64,000 nt of DNA from Pseudomonadales bacterium. Lineage in GTDB: Bacteria; Pseudomonadota; Gammaproteobacteria; Pseudomonadales; Halieaceae. The position numbers were made by a program, and so were the translations under genes. The notes below the pieces were generated by a model. The model made no database searches. It saw nothing but the letters and a program-made list of their open reading frames with translations, and was not told the DNA's origin. Below, piece by piece: positions 7,370 to 15,365 of this stretch (its first letter is position 1; every line of letters starts with the position of its first letter). The stretch covers positions 558,001-622,000 of the forward strand of contig JACKNU010000001.1 in NCBI GenBank assembly GCA_024234675.1, read 5' to 3'.

Positions 7370-8668
7370 TTATTTGAGTTCAAAGCGCTTGCGCAGGTAT
7401 ATCGCCAGAGCATTCATGACAATCAGGAAGCCCATGAGCACCATGATCGCTGCCGAGGTTTTCTCGGTAAAGCCGCGCTCGGGACTGTCGGCCCAGAGGT
7501 AGATCTGCACCGGCAGCACCGTGGCAGGGTCCGTGATCCCGGTGGGGGCGTCCATGATAAAAGCGACCATACCGATCATCAGCAGCGGCGCGGACTCGCC
7601 CAACGCCTGCGCCATGCCGATGATGGAACCGGTGAGAATGCCCGGCATCGCCACCGGCAGCACATGGTGAAAGACCGTTTGCAGCTTGGACGCGCCCACA
7701 CCCAGGGCGGCCTCGCGGATTGACGGCGATACCGACTGGATCGCGGCCCGCGAAGTGATAATGATGGTCGGCAGGGTCATCAGCGACAGCACGATACCGC
7801 CTACCAGTGGCGCCGAGCGGGGCAGCTCAAAAAAGTTGATAAAGACCGCCAGTCCCAGCAACCCGAACACGATGGACGGCACTGCCGCGAGGTTGTTGAT
7901 ATTGATTTCGATCAGGTCGGTCAGGCGATTGCGGGGGGCGAACTCCTCCAGGTACACCGCCGCGGAAACGCCGATGGGGAAGGCGATGAAGAAGGTCACC
8001 AACAGGGTGAAGAAGGAGCCGTAGAGGGCCACCTTGATGCCAGCCATCTCCGGCTCCCGCGAGTCGCCGGCAGTAAAAAACGTCGTGTTGAAGCGGGACT
8101 CGGTACGCCCCGCTGCCCGCAGCTGGTCCAGCCACAGTACCTGCTGGTCCTTCACTTTCCGGTCCGCCTGGTCACTGTCAGCAGCGACCTGACCCTTGAG
8201 GTAGCTGCCGGCCTCGGAGTGTGCCTGCAGCCAGATCTCCCGGGTTTGTCCCAGCAGCCCGGGATCGTCCATCACCATATCCCGCAGCTGGTACTCGGCG
8301 CCCATGCTGACCAGCCTGTAGAGCTGCTTCTTTTCGGAGCGCGAAGTCACCTCGGGAAACATCTCCCGCAGGCTGCGCTTGATCAGTCCCAGGTAGTCCG
8401 CATCGGCTATTTGCTCGGCTGTCGCATCAGCTGCAAGGCCCAGCTGCTCTTTGTCGAAGTCAACTTCCACCATGATGTATTGCTGGGTGAACGCCGGGTA
8501 TCCCTTGCTTACGATATCGGCCAACAGGATAAACAGGAACACGAAGCCCGTCAGCACCGCCAGGCGGCCGTACCACTGGAAGCGCCGCTCCCGGGCATAG
8601 CGCCTCTTCAGCGAGGCCTGTATCGCCGCGGAGCTTGTGGACCGCCGGGGCTCATTCGTACTGTTCAC
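7370..8668 (-). CDS. pstA: Phosphate ABC transporter permease PstA (long form)
   Basis: The protein has 432 residues with a GTG start at 8668 overlapping the end of pstC by 17 bp. After a first membrane segment (residues ~32-50) comes a ~150-residue periplasmic insert rich in Asp/Glu (DUF3333-like), not present in E. coli PstA (296 aa). The usual five-helix permease domain follows, with the EAA loop REAALGVGASKLQTVFHHVL that couples to PstB. It forms the channel with PstC. The insert may interact with PstS or the wall; that is inference. Confidence 0.95.
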   Translation of the reverse strand: MNSTNEPRRSTSSAAIQASLKRRYARERRFQWYGRLAVLTGFVFLFILLADIVSKGYPAFTQQYIMVEVDFDKEQLGLAADATAEQIADADYLGLIKRSLREMFPEVTSRSEKKQLYRLVSMGAEYQLRDMVMDDPGLLGQTREIWLQAHSEAGSYLKGQVAADSDQADRKVKDQQVLWLDQLRAAGRTESRFNTTFFTAGDSREPEMAGIKVALYGSFFTLLVTFFIAFPIGVSAAVYLEEFAPRNRLTDLIEININNLAAVPSIVFGLLGLAVFINFFELPRSAPLVGGIVLSLMTLPTIIITSRAAIQSVSPSIREAALGVGASKLQTVFHHVLPVAMPGILTGSIIGMAQALGESAPLLMIGMVAFIMDAPTGITDPATVLPVQIYLWADSPERGFTEKTSAAIMVLMGFLIVMNALAIYLRKRFELK

Positions 8669-10040
8669 GGTATTTCCTCACGACGTAGAGCGCTATGACA
8701 TTGAGCAGCAGGGTCACAAAAAACAGTACCAGGCCTAACGCGAATGCAGCCAGGGTCTTGGGACTGTCGAATTCCTGGTCGCCCACCAGCAGGGTAACGA
8801 TCTGCACAGTGATGGTGGTGACCGCCTCCAGCGGATTGATCGTCAACTTGGCCGACAGCCCCGCCGCCATCACCACGATCATGGTCTCGCCTATGGCCCG
8901 GGACACTGCCAGCAGGATGCCGCCCACTATACCGGGGAGTGCCGCGGGCAGCAGGACCTTGCGGATGGTCTCATTCATGGTGGCGCCCATGCCCAGCGAG
9001 GCCTCGCGCATGGTATCGGGAACGGCGTTGATGATGTCATCGGACAGCGACATCACGAAGGGAATGATCATGATACCCATCACCAGGCCCGCCGCCAGGG
9101 CGCTTTCCGAGGCCACGCTCAGGCCCATGGACTCCCCGAGCTCACGGACAAAAGGCGCCACGGTGAGCGCGGCGAAGAACCCATAGACGACGGTAGGGAC
9201 GCCGGCGAGTATTTCCAGTACCGGCTTGGTGACAGAACGGAACCGACGGGTGGCATACTCGGACAGGTAAATCGCCGACATTAGTCCCACCGGAACGGCG
9301 ATCACCATGGCCACCGCAGAGATAAGCAGGGTGCCGACGAACAGGGGCACAAACCCGAAAGATCCCGAAGCCGCCACCTGGTCCGGCCGGATGGCCATCT
9401 GCGGGCTCCACTCCAGGCCGAACAGAAAATCGGTCGCCGGTATTTTCTGGAAGAAGCGGATAGCCTCGAACAACACCGACAGCACAATGCCCAGGGTGGT
9501 CAGCACCGCGAGGAAAGAGCAGGCAAACAACATCCACTTGAAAATATTCTCGACGTGGTTGCGCGCCCGCAGCGCCGGGGCGATCCGGCGCAGCGCCAGC
9601 AGCCCGCCGATCACGGCCATCAACGCCACCAGCAGGGCTTTCAATTTACCGCTGGCGGCCAGCAACTCCCGGTAGTGTTCCGCCGCGGCTACCTGCACAT
9701 CGCTCAGCTGGGAGGCATCCACAGCCCCCCTTGCGTAGCTCACGACCTGGTTGAAGTACAGCCCCCGTTCGCTCTCAGGCAGTTGCTGGACGCTGGCGGG
9801 CAGTTCACCGATAACAATGTTCGCCAGGATGCTGGTCTCGAACAGCATCCACAGCAGCAACAGGCCCAGCGCAGGCAGCAGAGCCCACAGCGCCGCCATA
9901 TAGCCGTAGTGCTTGGGCAGCGAATGCAAGGCCCGTGCCCCCCCCTCCCCGGCCACCACCGTGCGGGAGCGCCGACGGCCGAGGAAAAAGCCGGCGATGC
10001 TCAGGACTATCAACAACAGAAAGACCGTTGGGGTATCCAT
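8652..10040 (-). CDS. pstC: Phosphate ABC transporter permease PstC (long form)
   Basis: The protein has 462 residues. There are N-terminal membrane segments at ~5-20 and ~50-70 and a periplasmic stretch containing LPESERGLYFNQVVSYARGA. The permease domain has the EAA-type loop REASLGMGATMNETIRKVLL near residue 350. It is longer than E. coli PstC (319 aa), which matches the extended PstA. It is translationally coupled to pstA and follows pstS after a 120-nt gap with a GC-rich hairpin. Confidence 0.95.
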   Translation of the reverse strand: MDTPTVFLLLIVLSIAGFFLGRRRSRTVVAGEGGARALHSLPKHYGYMAALWALLPALGLLLLWMLFETSILANIVIGELPASVQQLPESERGLYFNQVVSYARGAVDASQLSDVQVAAAEHYRELLAASGKLKALLVALMAVIGGLLALRRIAPALRARNHVENIFKWMLFACSFLAVLTTLGIVLSVLFEAIRFFQKIPATDFLFGLEWSPQMAIRPDQVAASGSFGFVPLFVGTLLISAVAMVIAVPVGLMSAIYLSEYATRRFRSVTKPVLEILAGVPTVVYGFFAALTVAPFVRELGESMGLSVASESALAAGLVMGIMIIPFVMSLSDDIINAVPDTMREASLGMGATMNETIRKVLLPAALPGIVGGILLAVSRAIGETMIVVMAAGLSAKLTINPLEAVTTITVQIVTLLVGDQEFDSPKTLAAFALGLVLFFVTLLLNVIALYVVRKYREQYE

Positions 10041-10116
10041 TTGCGTCCCTTAGCTACAAAAAAACGACGCCACGCCACGTTCACATCAAGCTGAAACGGG
10101 CGCGACGGTCGCTAGC

Positions 10117-10133
10117 CGGGGCCTGTGGCCCCG
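10117..10133 (-). terminator. GC-rich hairpin between pstS and pstC (attenuator or RNA-processing stem)
   Basis: CGGGGCC-ACA-GGCCCCG on the minus strand forms a perfect 7-bp stem. No U-run follows, so it is not a classical terminator. Such stems can protect the 3' end of an abundant binding-protein mRNA and lower expression of the permease genes; this role is inferred. Confidence 0.4.
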
Positions 10134-10160
10134 ATAGTTGACACTCTTCCAGCATTGCTG

Positions 10161-11309
10161 CTACATGGACAGGGTGTTCATGTTCCTGACGTCGGCCTCG
10201 ACCTTGGCAAGTTCATCGTCGGCCAGGGGAATGAGCCCCTTCTCTGGCAGGTAGCCGTCCTCGCCCATGGCTTTCTCGGAGGTGAATTCCAGGGCGTATT
10301 CCTGGATACCCGGTATCTTGCCCACGTGGGCTTTTTTGATATAGAAGTACAGGGGGCGGGAAATCGGGTAATCGCCATCGGCGATAGTGTCGAAGGTCGG
10401 TGTGACCCCGTCAATCACGGAACCGTGCACCTTGTCGCCATTTTCTTCCAGGAAGCTGAAGCCGAAGATACCCAGGGCATCCGGGTTGGCTGCGAGCTTC
10501 TGCACGATCAGGTTATCGTTTTCCCCGGCCTCGATATAGGCGCCATCTTCACGCACCGCGTAAGCGATAGTGTTGAACACATCCTCACCCTTGGGCGCCT
10601 TGCCCTTCTGTTCCTTGAGCGCGTCGTAGACACCGGCGGGCATCCCCAGTTGGGCCATGGCTTGCCTGATTTCAGCCTCCTGGCCAGCTTCCAGGCTGCG
10701 CAGGGCCTTGAGTGCCGGGATTGCCTTGGCGCCACCACCCATCGCCAGTTCGGCGAAGGCATCGCGGGTGCCGGACGTTGGGGGCGGGCCCAGTACCTCG
10801 ATACGGGTGGCCGGCAGAGTGGGATTGACATCCTTCCAGGTCTTGTGCGGGTTGGCGATCAGCTTGCCATCGGCGCCGGGGATATCCTTGGCCAGCGCCA
10901 GGTAGACGTCCTTCATACTCATTTTGAATGTGGGTGCGCTGGACGCGTTTGCCAGGGCAATCCCGTCATAACCGATCAACACTTCGACGATCTCGGTCAC
11001 GCCGTTGGCCTGGCAGTCATCGTATTCGCTCTTCTTGATACGACGAGAGGAGTTGGTGATATCCGGGGTATTGGCCCCTACGCCCTTGCAGAACAGCTTG
11101 AGGCCGCCGCCGGAACCGGTGGACTCGATTTTGGGGGTCTTGAAGTCAGTAGAGCGGCCGAAACGCTCGGCGACCACGGTGGCGAAAGGGTAAACGGTGG
11201 ATGAGCCGACGATGCTGATGGTATCCCGCCCGGCGCCCTGGGCCTGCACCTGGGTGGTGGCACCGATCAACGCGGACAGTACTGCTGCATTCACTAGATG
11301 TTTTTTCAC
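10161..11309 (-). CDS. pstS: Periplasmic phosphate-binding protein PstS
   Basis: The protein has 382 residues with a signal peptide ending QVQAQ (residues 1-24). Phosphate-binding motifs include IVGSSTVYPFATVVAERFG near the mature N-terminus, STGSGGGLKLFCKGVG, ITNSSRRIKKSE, and PPPTSGTRDAF. It delivers phosphate to PstC/PstA. It has its own strong Pho box although it lies downstream of phoB-phoR-phoU on the same strand, so it can be induced separately. Confidence 0.95.
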   Translation of the reverse strand: MKKHLVNAAVLSALIGATTQVQAQGAGRDTISIVGSSTVYPFATVVAERFGRSTDFKTPKIESTGSGGGLKLFCKGVGANTPDITNSSRRIKKSEYDDCQANGVTEIVEVLIGYDGIALANASSAPTFKMSMKDVYLALAKDIPGADGKLIANPHKTWKDVNPTLPATRIEVLGPPPTSGTRDAFAELAMGGGAKAIPALKALRSLEAGQEAEIRQAMAQLGMPAGVYDALKEQKGKAPKGEDVFNTIAYAVREDGAYIEAGENDNLIVQKLAANPDALGIFGFSFLEENGDKVHGSVIDGVTPTFDTIADGDYPISRPLYFYIKKAHVGKIPGIQEYALEFTSEKAMGEDGYLPEKGLIPLADDELAKVEADVRNMNTLSM

Positions 11310-11388
11310 TTGGGTTAATCTCCCTAGGTTGGCTGAGATGGCTGCCGGGGCGGCTCCCCAACGGACGCAGGGAGTCTATGCCAGCATT

Positions 11389-11406
11389 GTTACAGAAAAA
11401 TGACAC
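11389..11406 (-). promoter_or_regulatory. PhoB box of pstS
   Basis: On the minus strand this reads GTGTCAT-TTTT-CTGTAAC: 6 of 7 and about 6 of 7 matches to the half-site, 11-bp phasing and a T-rich spacer. It lies 79 bp before the pstS start, followed by a CATAGA -10-like box. Confidence 0.8.
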
Positions 11407-11433
11407 CCCGCGTATACAGGGGCGCGGCGACCT

Positions 11434-12156
11434 TCAAAGCGGCCCATGCACCTTGTCCCCCAGTTCCTCCAGCCGGCCGTGGCGCACATCCAGCCCGCGC
11501 ACCAGGTAGACCACCTGCTCCGCTATGTTACTGGCGTGGTCGCCAATGCGTTCCAGGCTGCGCAGGGCCCACATCTCGTTGATAATGGTGCCGATTGATC
11601 GGGGGTCCTCCATCATGAAGGTCATCAGGCTGCGCAGGGCGCTGCCGTACTCCCGGTCCACCAGGGCGTCGTTCTTGACCACATCCACCGCCATATCGAC
11701 GTCCAGGCGGGCAAATGCATCCAGGGAACGCCGCAGCATATCCGCAACACGGTTGCCGATATGCCGGATTTCGACGAAATTGCTGGGAGAATTGCCAGCC
11801 TCAGACATACGCACCGCCTGCCGCGCCACTTTGGCTGCCTCGTCGCCTATGCGTTCCAGGTCCGTATTGACCTTGATAATGGCCACCACCAGGCGCAGGT
11901 CACTGGCCGCAGGCTGTCGCCGCGCGAGAATGGAAGAGCACTGGTCGTCGATGCTCATCTCCATCCGGTTGACTTCGTGATCCTGATTGATGATCAGCTC
12001 GGCGTGGCCGCTGTCCATATTGACCAGCGCCTCGACGGCATTGGATAACTGCTGCTCCACCTTGCCGCCCATTTCCAGCATGTGGTTGCGCAGGCTCTCC
12101 AACTCCACGTTGAACTGGCCGGAGATGTGGTGGGTGTAATCTTCCTGTTTCAACAT
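11434..12156 (-). CDS. phoU: PhoU phosphate signalling protein, copy in phoBR operon
   Basis: The protein has 240 residues, exactly the length of the other copy but clearly diverged from it. It keeps both metal-binding helices (DLERIGDEAAK, SLERIGDHASN) and the shared motifs ILARRQPAA, LDAFARLDV and VVYLVRG. It lies 36 nt after phoR, so it is probably co-transcribed with phoBR rather than with the transporter. One copy may act mainly on PhoR and the other mainly on PstB (inference from placement). Confidence 0.94.
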   Translation of the reverse strand: MLKQEDYTHHISGQFNVELESLRNHMLEMGGKVEQQLSNAVEALVNMDSGHAELIINQDHEVNRMEMSIDDQCSSILARRQPAASDLRLVVAIIKVNTDLERIGDEAAKVARQAVRMSEAGNSPSNFVEIRHIGNRVADMLRRSLDAFARLDVDMAVDVVKNDALVDREYGSALRSLMTFMMEDPRSIGTIINEMWALRSLERIGDHASNIAEQVVYLVRGLDVRHGRLEELGDKVHGPL

Positions 12157-12191
12157 TGCTTCAACCTCTCGTGAATGGAGTGCGCGGCGCC

Positions 12192-13523
12192 CTACGCCGC
12201 CGGGTTGGCCCTGGCCTGCTGTGGTGGGCTCGTGACCTGTGTCTGGGGTCCGAACACCAGGCTGAAGACGCTCCCCTTGCCCAGTTCGCTATTGATTTCC
12301 AGGCGTATACCATGACTGGCCGCAACATGCTTGACGATGGCCAGGCCCAGGCCAGTGCCACCGGTACTGGAGGCACGACTGTCCTCCACACGGTAAAAGC
12401 GCTCGGTCAGGCGCGGGACATGCCGTCGATCGATGCCTATGCCCCGGTCTTTCACTTCCAGCACATAATTCACCCCGACCTGGCGCCAGACTATGGTCAC
12501 CAGGCTGTCCACCGGACTGTACTTGATGGCGTTGAGCACCAGGTTGGATACCGCGCTGTACAGCTCCCGGTAATCTCCCAGCACCTTGTGGCCGGCGCCC
12601 AGTTCCAGGTCCAACTCGATTTTCCGGTCGGCATGGGCGGTGCGCAGTTCGTCCTGTAACTCCGCCAGCAGGGCGCACAGCTCGATGGGTACGTGCCGCA
12701 CTATGCCCTGCTCACTCTCGATCCTCGCCAGCAGCAGCAAGTCCTTGAGCAGGTTTTCCATGCGCACGGCCTGCTGCAACATCTGCTGCAGGGGTTTGAT
12801 ATACCGCTGTTCCAATCTGGTGGTATCGCTCAGAAACGTGCCCAGGTAACCGCAGATCACAGTTAGCGGCGTGCGCAGCTCATGGGACACATTGGCGACG
12901 AAGTCCTTGCGCACCTTTTCCATGCGCACCTCGGCGGTTACGTCGCGTACAAAAAGCAGGCGGTCGCCGTCACCGAAGCGGGTAATCTCCACGCGCTGGT
13001 AGACGCCGTCGTCCCCGCCGACACGGTACTGCAGCGGCTGACTGTAATCCTCGCGATTGAAATAGCGCAGGAACTCGGGCGTACGCAGCAGGTTCATCAG
13101 GCTCTGGCCGCGATCATCGGGGCGCAGCCCCAACAGCCGCTGGGCCGACTCGTTGAACCACTTCAGCACCCCCTGGTCGTCGACGATGGCTACACCGTCG
13201 CGCATGGAGGCGAAGGAGTCCTGCAGGTAGTCCACGGTCGATTGCAAGCGCGCCCTGGCCTCCCTGCCCCGCTTCTGCAACTGGTAGATCTGGCCGAGCA
13301 GCTCACCCCAGATACCGTAGGCCTCCGGGGGCGGCTCACCCGGTCGCTGCAGCCAGCGTTGCACCTGGTACATCTGGTACAGCCAGAGTATGACCAGCCC
13401 CGCCAGGGCGATTGTCACAGCCGCCAGCGGCTGGCCGTAATACCAGCCCAAAGCCGTTGCCACGGCCAGTAGCGTGCCAATGCGAGCGGCGGCGGACAAC
13501 CAGGTCATGTTACCCCGCATCAC
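12192..13523 (-). CDS. phoR: Phosphate regulon sensor histidine kinase PhoR
   Basis: The protein has 443 residues; the start is GTG 13523 or ATG 13520, overlapping the end of phoB. Two close N-terminal membrane helices with almost no periplasmic loop are typical of PhoR, which senses through Pst/PhoU rather than phosphate itself. A linker and PAS domain (~100-210, DGVAIVDDQGVLKWFNESAQ) follow. The H-box is VSHELRTPL, the N-box NLVLNAIKYSP, G1 DRGIGID and G2 GGTGLGLAIVKH. It phosphorylates PhoB under phosphate limitation. Confidence 0.95.
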   Translation of the reverse strand: MMRGNMTWLSAAARIGTLLAVATALGWYYGQPLAAVTIALAGLVILWLYQMYQVQRWLQRPGEPPPEAYGIWGELLGQIYQLQKRGREARARLQSTVDYLQDSFASMRDGVAIVDDQGVLKWFNESAQRLLGLRPDDRGQSLMNLLRTPEFLRYFNREDYSQPLQYRVGGDDGVYQRVEITRFGDGDRLLFVRDVTAEVRMEKVRKDFVANVSHELRTPLTVICGYLGTFLSDTTRLEQRYIKPLQQMLQQAVRMENLLKDLLLLARIESEQGIVRHVPIELCALLAELQDELRTAHADRKIELDLELGAGHKVLGDYRELYSAVSNLVLNAIKYSPVDSLVTIVWRQVGVNYVLEVKDRGIGIDRRHVPRLTERFYRVEDSRASSTGGTGLGLAIVKHVAASHGIRLEINSELGKGSVFSLVFGPQTQVTSPPQQARANPAA

Positions 13524-14224
13524 CCCACTCCGCGGGAGGAGAAGCGGTAGCCGGTGCCCCGCACGGTCTGGATCAGGTTGCTGTAGTCGCCATGGGGGGA
13601 CTGCAGGCTCTTGCGCAGGCGACGGATGTGGACATCCACAGTGCGCTCCTCGACATAGACGTTTGCGCCCCAGACCTGGTCCAGCAGCTGGCTGCGGGTG
13701 TAGGCCCGCTCGGGATGCGACATGAAAAACTGTAGCAGCCTGAACTCGGTGGGCCCCATCTCCACGGTATTATCGCCTATCATTACCCGCTTGCTCTCGC
13801 CGTCCAGCACCAGCTCGCTGACCTGCATGCGTTCGGTTCCGTGACCGCCGCCGCTGCGGCGCAGCAGGGCACGCACCCTGGCAATCAGTTCCCGGGGGGC
13901 GAAGGGCTTGGTGATGTAGTCGTCGGCACCCACATCCAGCCCCTGGATCACATTGTCTTCGGTGGTCTTGGCGGTGAGCATGATGACCGGTAATTCCCGG
14001 GTGGTGTCGCTGCGCTTGATACGGCGCAGCATCTCCAGGCCACTGCCACCGGGTAACATCCAGTCCAGCAACACCAGGTCGGGGCGCTCGTCCACGACCA
14101 GGGTGTAGGCATCGTGAATATTGTCGGCTTCGATACAGCGAAAATCGGCGATTTCCAGCGCCATTCTCAACATATCGCGAATGGCTCCCTCGTCATCGAC
14201 GATCAGTACCGTTGCTTCATCCAT
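13520..14224 (-). CDS. phoB: Phosphate regulon response regulator PhoB
   Basis: The protein has 234 residues. In the receiver domain the acidic pocket is VDDE, the phosphoacceptor Asp54 lies in LVLLDWMLPG, and the conserved Lys in MLTAKTTE. The OmpR-type winged helix has the recognition helix in EERTVDVHIRRLRKSL and ends TVRGTGYRFS. Phospho-PhoB binds 11-bp-phased half-sites, which occur before this gene, pstS and other genes to the left. It overlaps phoR by 4 bp, so the pair is translationally coupled. Confidence 0.96.
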   Translation of the reverse strand: MDEATVLIVDDEGAIRDMLRMALEIADFRCIEADNIHDAYTLVVDERPDLVLLDWMLPGGSGLEMLRRIKRSDTTRELPVIMLTAKTTEDNVIQGLDVGADDYITKPFAPRELIARVRALLRRSGGGHGTERMQVSELVLDGESKRVMIGDNTVEMGPTEFRLLQFFMSHPERAYTRSQLLDQVWGANVYVEERTVDVHIRRLRKSLQSPHGDYSNLIQTVRGTGYRFSSRGVG

Positions 14225-14276
14225 GGGTCACTTTTTTCCATCCAGCTGCGAGATGGCACTATTAGATGATGAAATT

Positions 14277-14294
14277 GTGACAGTAAAATGACAA
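14277..14294 (-). promoter_or_regulatory. PhoB box of phoB (autoregulation)
   Basis: On the minus strand this reads TTGTCAT-TTTA-CTGTCAC, a near-perfect consensus (6 of 7 and 7 of 7) with 11-bp phasing, 52 bp before phoB. A CTAATA -10-like box follows. It indicates positive autoregulation of phoBR-phoU. Confidence 0.85.
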
Positions 14295-14312
14295 GCGCGC
14301 GATTTTGGCGCA

Positions 14313-15365
14313 CTAGCGCAGGCTCGCGTTGATGTTCATCAGCATCTTGTTGCCCGGGCACAGGTCGGTTTCATCCAGCTGGTTCAGCGGCCGGTGCGCG
14401 GTCTCCAGCACGTCGTGCAGGTCGCGCGAATCCTTGTCCAGGTAGATCAGGCCGGTGAGCACCGTGCCGTCCTGCTGGTGATCCATCAGCGCCATCATGG
14501 CGGAGCGTCGGTCGAAGGGATCCAGCGTATCGGAGTCCTTGTACAGGTGCAGGACCGACCCGTCGTGCATGGTCACCTCGTGGGCAGCGCCGGCGGTGTA
14601 GCGGGTAGTGATTTCCTTGCGCATGGGCACGAAATCCACCGTGCCAGTGGCCTCCGCGTGCTCGCGCACGAATTCATAGCTCTTGGTGGATGCGGCGGTA
14701 TTGTTGAACGTCACGCAGGGGGAGATGACGTCGATCAGGGCAAAGCCGCGGTGGCTCATGGCGGCCTTGATCAATGGGATCAACTGCTCCTTGTCACCGG
14801 AGAAACTGCGGGCCACAAAAGTGGCGCCCAACTGCAGCGCCGTACCGCACAGATCTATGGCGCTGAAGGGGTTTGCGTCGCCCTTCTTGCCCGCCGAGCC
14901 CTCGTCGGCGGTCGCCGAGTCCTGGCCCTTGGTGAGGCCGTAGCAGCCGTTGTTCATCACGATGTAGACCATGTTCAGGTTGCGGCGGATCACGTGGGCG
15001 AACTGGCCCATGCCGATAGAGGCCGTGTCGCCGTCCCCGGACACACCCAGGTACAACAGGTCGCGGTTGGCCATGGCGGCGCCGGTTACCACCGAGGGCA
15101 TGCGCCCGTGTACCGAGTTGAAGCCGTGGGACTTGCCCAGGAAATAGGTGGGCGTTTTCGAGGAGCAACCAATGCCGGAGAGTTTGGCAATCTTGTGAGG
15201 CTCGATGGAAAGCTCATGGCAGGCCCTGACGATAGCGCCGCTGATGGAGTCGTGGCCGCAGCCCGCGCAAAGCGTGGAAATCGACCCCTCGTAGGCGGCG
15301 CGGGTGTACCCCAGGTCATTGACCGGCAGTTCGGGATGACGGAATTTCGGTATCTGGTAGCTCAT
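14313..15365 (-). CDS. korB: 2-oxoacid:acceptor oxidoreductase, beta (TPP-binding) subunit
   Basis: The protein has 350 residues. Near the N-terminus is CAGCGHDSI, then GIGCSSKTPTYF. The thiamine-diphosphate/Mg site is GDGDTASIGMGQF with NNGCYGLTKGQDS, the usual layout of the beta subunit of 2-oxoglutarate/pyruvate:ferredoxin oxidoreductases. It pairs with the alpha/gamma subunit for CoA-dependent oxidative decarboxylation (or the reverse). Its ATG overlaps the alpha stop by 4 bp. The substrate (2-oxoglutarate, pyruvate or a branched 2-oxoacid) cannot be fixed from sequence, so the symbol is provisional. Confidence 0.85.
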   Translation of the reverse strand: MSYQIPKFRHPELPVNDLGYTRAAYEGSISTLCAGCGHDSISGAIVRACHELSIEPHKIAKLSGIGCSSKTPTYFLGKSHGFNSVHGRMPSVVTGAAMANRDLLYLGVSGDGDTASIGMGQFAHVIRRNLNMVYIVMNNGCYGLTKGQDSATADEGSAGKKGDANPFSAIDLCGTALQLGATFVARSFSGDKEQLIPLIKAAMSHRGFALIDVISPCVTFNNTAASTKSYEFVREHAEATGTVDFVPMRKEITTRYTAGAAHEVTMHDGSVLHLYKDSDTLDPFDRRSAMMALMDHQQDGTVLTGLIYLDKDSRDLHDVLETAHRPLNQLDETDLCPGNKMLMNINASLR

